Program-made: the position numbers and the translations under genes
Shown: one piece after another, positions 30,823 to 35,172 of the stretch
Numbering within the stretch: the first letter of the stretch is position 1
Layout of the letters: each line of letters opens with the position of its first letter
Source of the DNA: Gymnopilus junonius
Lineage: Eukaryota; Basidiomycota; Agaricomycetes; Agaricales; Galerinaceae
Assembly: GCA_015501075.1 (NCBI GenBank)
Contig: JADNYJ010000335.1
Location: 1 to 35,172 of the forward strand
Reading direction: 5' to 3'
Length of the DNA: 35,172 nt
Notes under the pieces: generated by a model
Database searches by the model: none
Seen by the model: the letters and a program-made list of their open reading frames with translations, nothing else
Told to the model about the DNA's origin: nothing

Positions 30823-31760
30823 GGTGGTGGGGTAACGTATTTCATGGGTATATGTGGGATGGTCAGGAAGTTTAATAGCCATTAAGTTGAACGAGTGATT
30901 GGTAGTTGAATAAGAGTTTGGTTTATTGATTTTCATTTTCTCATTACGAAGCTTCTTGCCTTACCAGCGCTACTAACGTTGGAGTACTAGAGGTTATCTG
31001 CAAGGTTTGACCCTAGGATTCTGCGTCTTCTGATTGGCTTGGGGCGGTGGGGCTTCGACTTATATGGGAATACCTTAGGAATAATCCAACTTGCAGATAA
31101 CCTCTACTGTCAGAGGTGGTGCTGACTGCTGAGTATGCAATCCGGAAATTTCGTGGGTGTTAGCTTTCGACCTGAAATCCTCGCTTTCATCTCATTGGTT
31201 ACAAACCAGTCGGTAGGAAACATCAATGTCGGACGGAGAAAATATCCAATGTGAACAAGGGGTGCTCATACGTCGAAAAAAGTGATTGAATTGATTGGCC
31301 TCTCTGTTTCGGTGGGAAACCAAAGCATTCATTGGATATGGCAGACTGATTATTTCCGCCACCTCGGTGCAAAAAGGGGCATGAACATCCTCAAACCAGA
31401 CCTATAGGCTGGTGGTGATTGGACGGCAATGAGTACTTGACATGGACCAAATGTCAACCATCGGACTGTTCTCAAAGGCTGGAGCAAGTGCACTGAGGGG
31501 CGTTTCCTCATGGGCTATAGGTAACCGAGCATCCGGTTGATTAACCAAGGAGCAAGAGAGGAGCACGGCAGTCCGGTTGTTATGGCCCTTCTTCTATCCC
31601 GACTGCCGATACTCGCTTCAGTGGACGCTAGTGGTCGTTGCACATGCCCCATAACAAAGATGATATCACTTCTAAAAACGAGGAAAGCAAGAGTGCGGGG
31701 TAATGGAAGGATGCAATTTCATTGGAGAAACCTCGCGATCCACTATTGAACGGCATTTCA
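30823..31760. other. Convergent intergenic region containing a MITE-like element
   Basis: About 940 bases between the VPS36 stop and the stop of the rhodanese gene. It carries the palindromic element at 30988-31106. The rest (31107-31760) has no recognisable coding content or further repeat that I can define; a 70-codon frame at 31537-31749 lacks any motif. Confidence 0.5.
30988..31106. mobile_element. MITE-like element with 15-bp terminal inverted repeats and TA flanks
   Basis: The left end TAGAGGTTATCTGCAAG (30988-31004) is repeated as its exact reverse complement at the right end (31090-31106), a 17-base perfect inverted repeat including the outer TA on each side. If the TA is the target-site duplication, the element is about 115 bp with 15-bp inverted repeats starting GAGGTTATC. 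That is the form of a TA-inserting (Tc1/mariner-type) miniature element. The interior is non-coding. A single copy here cannot prove mobility. Confidence 0.65.
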
Positions 31761-33042
31761 CTACACAACGGAGCCGGCCAGTGATACAAGAGACCTGGAT
31801 TCGCGTCTGTCAAGATCAATAGGGAGCCCCGCATTCTTCCAGGCTTCGTATCCTCCAATAATATCCGTCGCGTTGAGTAAGCCCATTTGTTGCAAAGAAT
31901 AAGCGGCAAGGCTGGATGATTAAGAAAGATGCAAATTAGTCTACCGAGTTTTACCAATGCAAAGAGGGAAAAATAGATAAGATTACCTCGAAGTATAACC
32001 TTCTTGACAGAAGATGATTATACGCAGATCATACCTATCCGCAATCGCAAGGCGTGAAGAGCTTCTCGGATCAAACCTCCACTCCAAAACGTTTCTCTCG
32101 ATGATGAGAGAACCATGGATACCTCCTTCTCTTTCCCGCTGCGCCTGAGGTCGGATGTCGACAAGAAAAGTTGGAGCGCCAACCTGTGTCTCGCGCAGTT
32201 CCTCATACGCTTGTACTGGTGTGATTCTTTGGAGCTTTGAACGCGCATCGGCTAGGATATCGTCTATGCTTCTTGATCCGGGTGGGGGAGCAAGTGGATC
32301 CATCGGTCTTCTAGCTGCTTTGTGCACGACATCCCATAATGCATCCTCGTCGTACGCTGGAATGCCGAGGTCCTGAACCGTGGCCATCCACAACCCATCA
32401 TCTCCGCTAGTTGCGGCAACTATCCTCCCAATGAATTTGGAGCTTGCGAGAAGCACCGCTCGTTGTACATATTCTTGAGAAGAACCACAGATGACTAGCG
32501 TGCCGGTGCCCAGCGAGACTGGGCTGGGGCTTGGCGCTGACAGTGACAATGATTGCTGTTGGTATCGCGCCGAGGGCGAGATTGGGCTTGAGACTATCAC
32601 AGGTTGCGCAGCTGTTGCGATCGCGAAAAGGTGGTGGCTAAGCGTGAGCTGATGTTGGATTTTTCCTACCACTCTGCGTAGGAAATCTTCATCTTCGCTC
32701 TTTGACATAACCAGTCTAACTCCGATCCGCACACCTTGAGAAAAGAGCGGGGGATGTGAAAGAGCATGGAAGTATAATAAAGAAAATTGGAGAGATGTTC
32801 AGAAATGCGAGAAAGAATAATAATAAGTTGAGTATCTCACCATCAAAAAGTTTGGCTTTTGTGATAGTGTGTATGGCTATTTCTTGAGCAACTTGTTCTC
32901 GCACATCGTCTAGAGTGCGAAGCGCTGGTGTAGTCCTGGGTACAAGCGCAGTATCATTTATGATTGATGCTGGGCCTGTGGTACTTCTACTTGACTTCGA
33001 TGCAGAGCCATTCGAAGATAAGGATGTTCTAAGTCCTATCAT
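31761..33042 (-). CDS. Rhodanese-domain protein with an uncharacterised N-terminal region
   Basis: Exons (descending) 33042-32841, 32734-31987 and 31911-31761 give 366 residues. The N-terminal half reads DDVREQVAQEIAIHTITKAK, KSEDEDFLRRVVGKIQHQLT, then a Ser/Pro linker and a strand-rich segment (GTGTLVICGSSQEYVQRAVL, GDDGLWMATVQDLGIPAYDE) I cannot assign. The C-terminal rhodanese domain has FLVDIRPQAQREREGGIHGS, NVLEWRFDP, the active-site loop CQEGYTSSLAAYSLQQMGL and DIIGGYEAWKNAGLPI. The loop Cys is present, so sulfur transfer is plausible, but the substrate is unknown. The REGGIHGS-NVLEWR-CQEGYTSS style recalls rhodaneses common in actinobacteria (from memory), which hints at an old bacterial origin. 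The gene is divergent from the Fmp46-like gene, 413 bases apart. Confidence 0.85.
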
Positions 33043-33455
33043 GTTCTAGAATGAGTTGTAGCCGATGTTAAACAGTGGGAAATATTGATATAATTCCTGG
33101 GTATACTATCTAGAAGAGAGTCAAACCAAGATCAGTTTAATCAAAGAAATTCTGAATAAAGTGGGTGTCTGCAAGTCTTTGAGAGTGAAAGAGTAAGGTG
33201 GGTGACAGAGCAGTAGTAAGTATTCCAGGTCGTACCACAGGTTGACGTCGAGTTGGCGGTACGATTTCGAAAGATGAGCATCGTGATCGCCGATCGGTTC
33301 GGTCCGTTCCCCGAGCCTTTACATCCGTTGAGTCTCAGTCAGAAGGCCTCGAAAGCAAATAATATACGTCATGTGAGTAGGATCTCACAGTGCGACGTCG
33401 TCCGCAACCGCCAAAACGGATTCAACTTTGGTTTCAACCTCTTCATTATCCCAAA
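33043..33455. promoter_or_regulatory. Divergent promoter between the rhodanese and Fmp46-like genes
   Basis: About 410 bases between two divergent start codons; both core promoters must lie here. I find no clear TATA box or strong palindrome. Shared control of two putative sulfur/redox-related proteins is possible but speculative. Confidence 0.4.
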
Positions 33456-34033
33456 ATGTTCAACTCCTTCAAACGTAAAGTAGTAAGTCCAAGCATTCGC
33501 AGTACTGAGAATCATTAACTAAACAAGTCTTTGAATTCCAGCCGGAGCTTTCGATCTTGTGAGTCGTCCGGGAAAGCAGCTGAAGAACGGGTGTATTCTC
33601 TAACCTTTCAATGAAATCTAGTCACAGAAAGACATCGCCCCAGTCCACTAGAACTTTGGATATACTCAAAGCCGCCGTATCAGGCCCTTACCCACACACT
33701 GATCCCAAAAATCCCGCATTGGACTTCGACCTCCAAGTAGTTGAGCGTCCGCCCACAGCGGACCAACTCAAGGTCATCCTTTCCTATCTGCCCTCGCCCG
33801 CAACGAACCCTGCTATGGCGTTCCTCTCAGCCCACTACACGGCTCCGACGGCGAGCAACGCGCCTGTGACAGTCGCTGGTATCGCGGAACTAGCGCAGAA
33901 GAACCCGGATGTGCTCAAGTGGCCTATTGTCGTTGATTGGTTGGATGGTCAGGCGGCTGTTGGGGATGTGGATGGCGTGAAGAAGATATTGGAACGTTTG
34001 CGGCAGAAGAGAGACGGGGAGATTAAGGGATAG
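33456..34033 (+). CDS. Fmp46/DUF1687 family thioredoxin-fold protein, lacking cysteine
   Basis: Small protein of 151 residues of the fungal Fmp46 (DUF1687) family, annotated elsewhere as putative mitochondrial redox proteins. Exons are 33456-33482, 33542-33558 and 33622-34033; exon 2 is only 17 nt. The short N-terminal strand reads ELSIFH, followed by STRTLDILKAAV, FDLQVVERPPTADQLKVILSYLP and the closing KWPIVVDWLDGQAAVGDVDG, all typical of the family. The middle holds an Ala/Pro-rich AFLSAHYTAPTA segment. The predicted protein contains no cysteine at all, which is odd for a redox annotation. The basic N-terminus (MFNSFKRK) could act in mitochondrial import but is not a clear presequence. Confidence 0.87.
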
Positions 34034-35172
34034 GGTGCGTTGAAGGAATTGAAGAAATAAAGGGAGGGGCTCTTGACGGCTTGTATCGTTTGCTTTTTTT
34101 CCTCGTTCAAGTGTACTATAACAATGTCTGACTCATCGATGCTTTGTATAATATGCAGAAAATATCATGTGTACATTCGATTTTCTTCTGGCAACGCCTA
34201 CGAGAGTGAATGTCAGTACAAGTGATTATCATGAGTAAGAAAGGAGCGCAACGCAAGCGCAACATCTTCAATATATAATCATCTCCTTGCACTTCCCATC
34301 TTCAACTTCCCATCTTCAAACCGACAGTTAAATGTAGCGGCGTTGAGTAGCTTTCCATGTAAAATTAATCGTGTTACTGAAACAGAAACAGACATACTTA
34401 GAGTCTCTCAGGCTGGAGGTACTCCTTTGCTTCAACATATGATAATGGGTGCGTCTAGAACCGACTCTGAGTATGCCTCATCTACCTTCACATGCGTCCT
34501 AATTTTGAGACATCATCCCTCGGACAATCTGGTCATCAAATTTCCGACCTTTTTCTTCTTGCTCTATCCGCATTCAACGCGTACGATTAATTGGCGAGTG
34601 TCAACACATTGTCAGGCTAGTGGAATATGACTTTTAAAAGGTCAAAACTCTGACATGCTTAGGGCTCGAGTTTAAAACACTTGATTCATTCGGTCCTTCT
34701 CTCCCCCAGCTTATGATTCCCTAGTTCCTCTTTCTTTGGAATCTTACGGCGGCCGTCTCAATTCGTATCAGTCATGTCACCGTCCAAATTCGTTCAAACC
34801 TCATTATTCAACGTGAAGTACATTGACATATCCTTCGTTCGCGGCTCTTCCAGCCTTGAAGCTTGATGCTTATCGAGGTCTGGGCTCTTAGGCATCTCCG
34901 TGGACTTTCAGGAATCAGCATTGGAGATTCGCAGAAACGAGGGAATCATGTAGGATTCAAAAAAAATTCGACATGTTTTCGTTGACCTTCAGCATGGTAT
35001 GTATCTCATATGTGCACAAAGTGATCTTCATATCCGGATCGATGGGATAATAATCTAATAACCTTTGAGCGTCCTACTTTCCCTTCACGTCTTTCACGTT
35101 ATTACATGTATTTCTTGTGTGCTTCTGCTGATAAAGTTTATAGGGTCAGTTTTGAGAACAGAGCGTAATGTC
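34034..35172. other. Right-edge region without a supported gene
   Basis: About 1.1 kb. It starts with the 3' flank of the Fmp46-like gene. A short near-duplication (ACTTCCCATCTTCA repeated at about 34290-34320) is visible. No open frame has recognisable motifs or plausible introns. A gene starting or ending beyond the right edge is possible. Confidence 0.45.

Noticed and set aside
1..35172. tRNA, rRNA, CRISPR or bacterial operon features
   Set aside because: I looked for T-loop-like motifs, direct-repeat arrays and ribosome-binding-site patterns and found none; the window is clearly eukaryotic.

Overview
The window looks like a nuclear segment from a basidiomycete fungus, most likely an Agaricomycete. 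The signs are very dense short spliceosomal introns (mostly 45-65 nt), a class I hydrophobin, an alpha-amylase with a C-terminal CBM20, a fungal 3-ketosphinganine reductase, and a mucin-like single-pass protein of a type I associate with basidiomycetes. All gene models were built by hand: for each one I required canonical (or explained) splice sites, an open frame across every junction, and conserved family residues on both sides. I saw no rRNA, tRNA, CRISPR array or prokaryotic feature.

Layout, left to right. A 5'-partial unknown gene (<1-931, +). An AT-rich stretch holding a pair of inverted GC-rich repeats (1843-2554). TSC10-like 3-ketosphinganine reductase (2667-3953, +). Glycogen phosphorylase (4444-8897, +), split into 32 exons. 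A serine/proline-rich, probably nuclear protein (9497-10855, -). A broken aminoglycoside-phosphotransferase-fold (APH) gene (12070-12983, -). A PEBP/carboxypeptidase-Y-inhibitor-like protein (13519-14243, -). Secreted alpha-amylase with CBM20 (15142-17756, +). An acidic zinc-ribbon-like protein (18065-19354, -). A class I hydrophobin (19610-20111, -). A mitochondrial 2-oxodicarboxylate-type carrier (21606-23203, -), divergent from SRP9 (23435-23950, +). A gene-poor 2.5 kb. A single-pass membrane protein (26447-28273, -), divergent from ESCRT-II VPS36 (28864-30822, +). A MITE-like palindromic element (30988-31106). A rhodanese-domain protein (31761-33042, -), divergent from an Fmp46/DUF1687 thioredoxin-fold protein (33456-34033, +). 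The last 1.1 kb shows no gene.

The genes do not form one pathway. Glycogen phosphorylase (internal glycogen) and secreted amylase (external starch) both act on alpha-1,4-glucans but are 6 kb apart, and I see no shared control. The remarkable content is gene architecture. There are 5-nt internal exons (two in the phosphorylase, one in the carrier), a 7-nt exon in the carrier and a 13-nt exon in the amylase. In the carrier, the microexons encode parts of the signature motifs of repeats 1 and 3. Four introns are best explained as GC-AG introns. One gene carries two look-alike sibling introns.

A second theme is single-base frameshifts in otherwise well-conserved genes: two in the phosphorylase, one in the carrier and possibly one in the first gene. 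They are more likely consensus errors than decay and should be checked in reads before any of these genes is called a pseudogene. The APH-like gene is different: it has an in-frame stop plus a 5-bp tandem duplication and looks truly broken.
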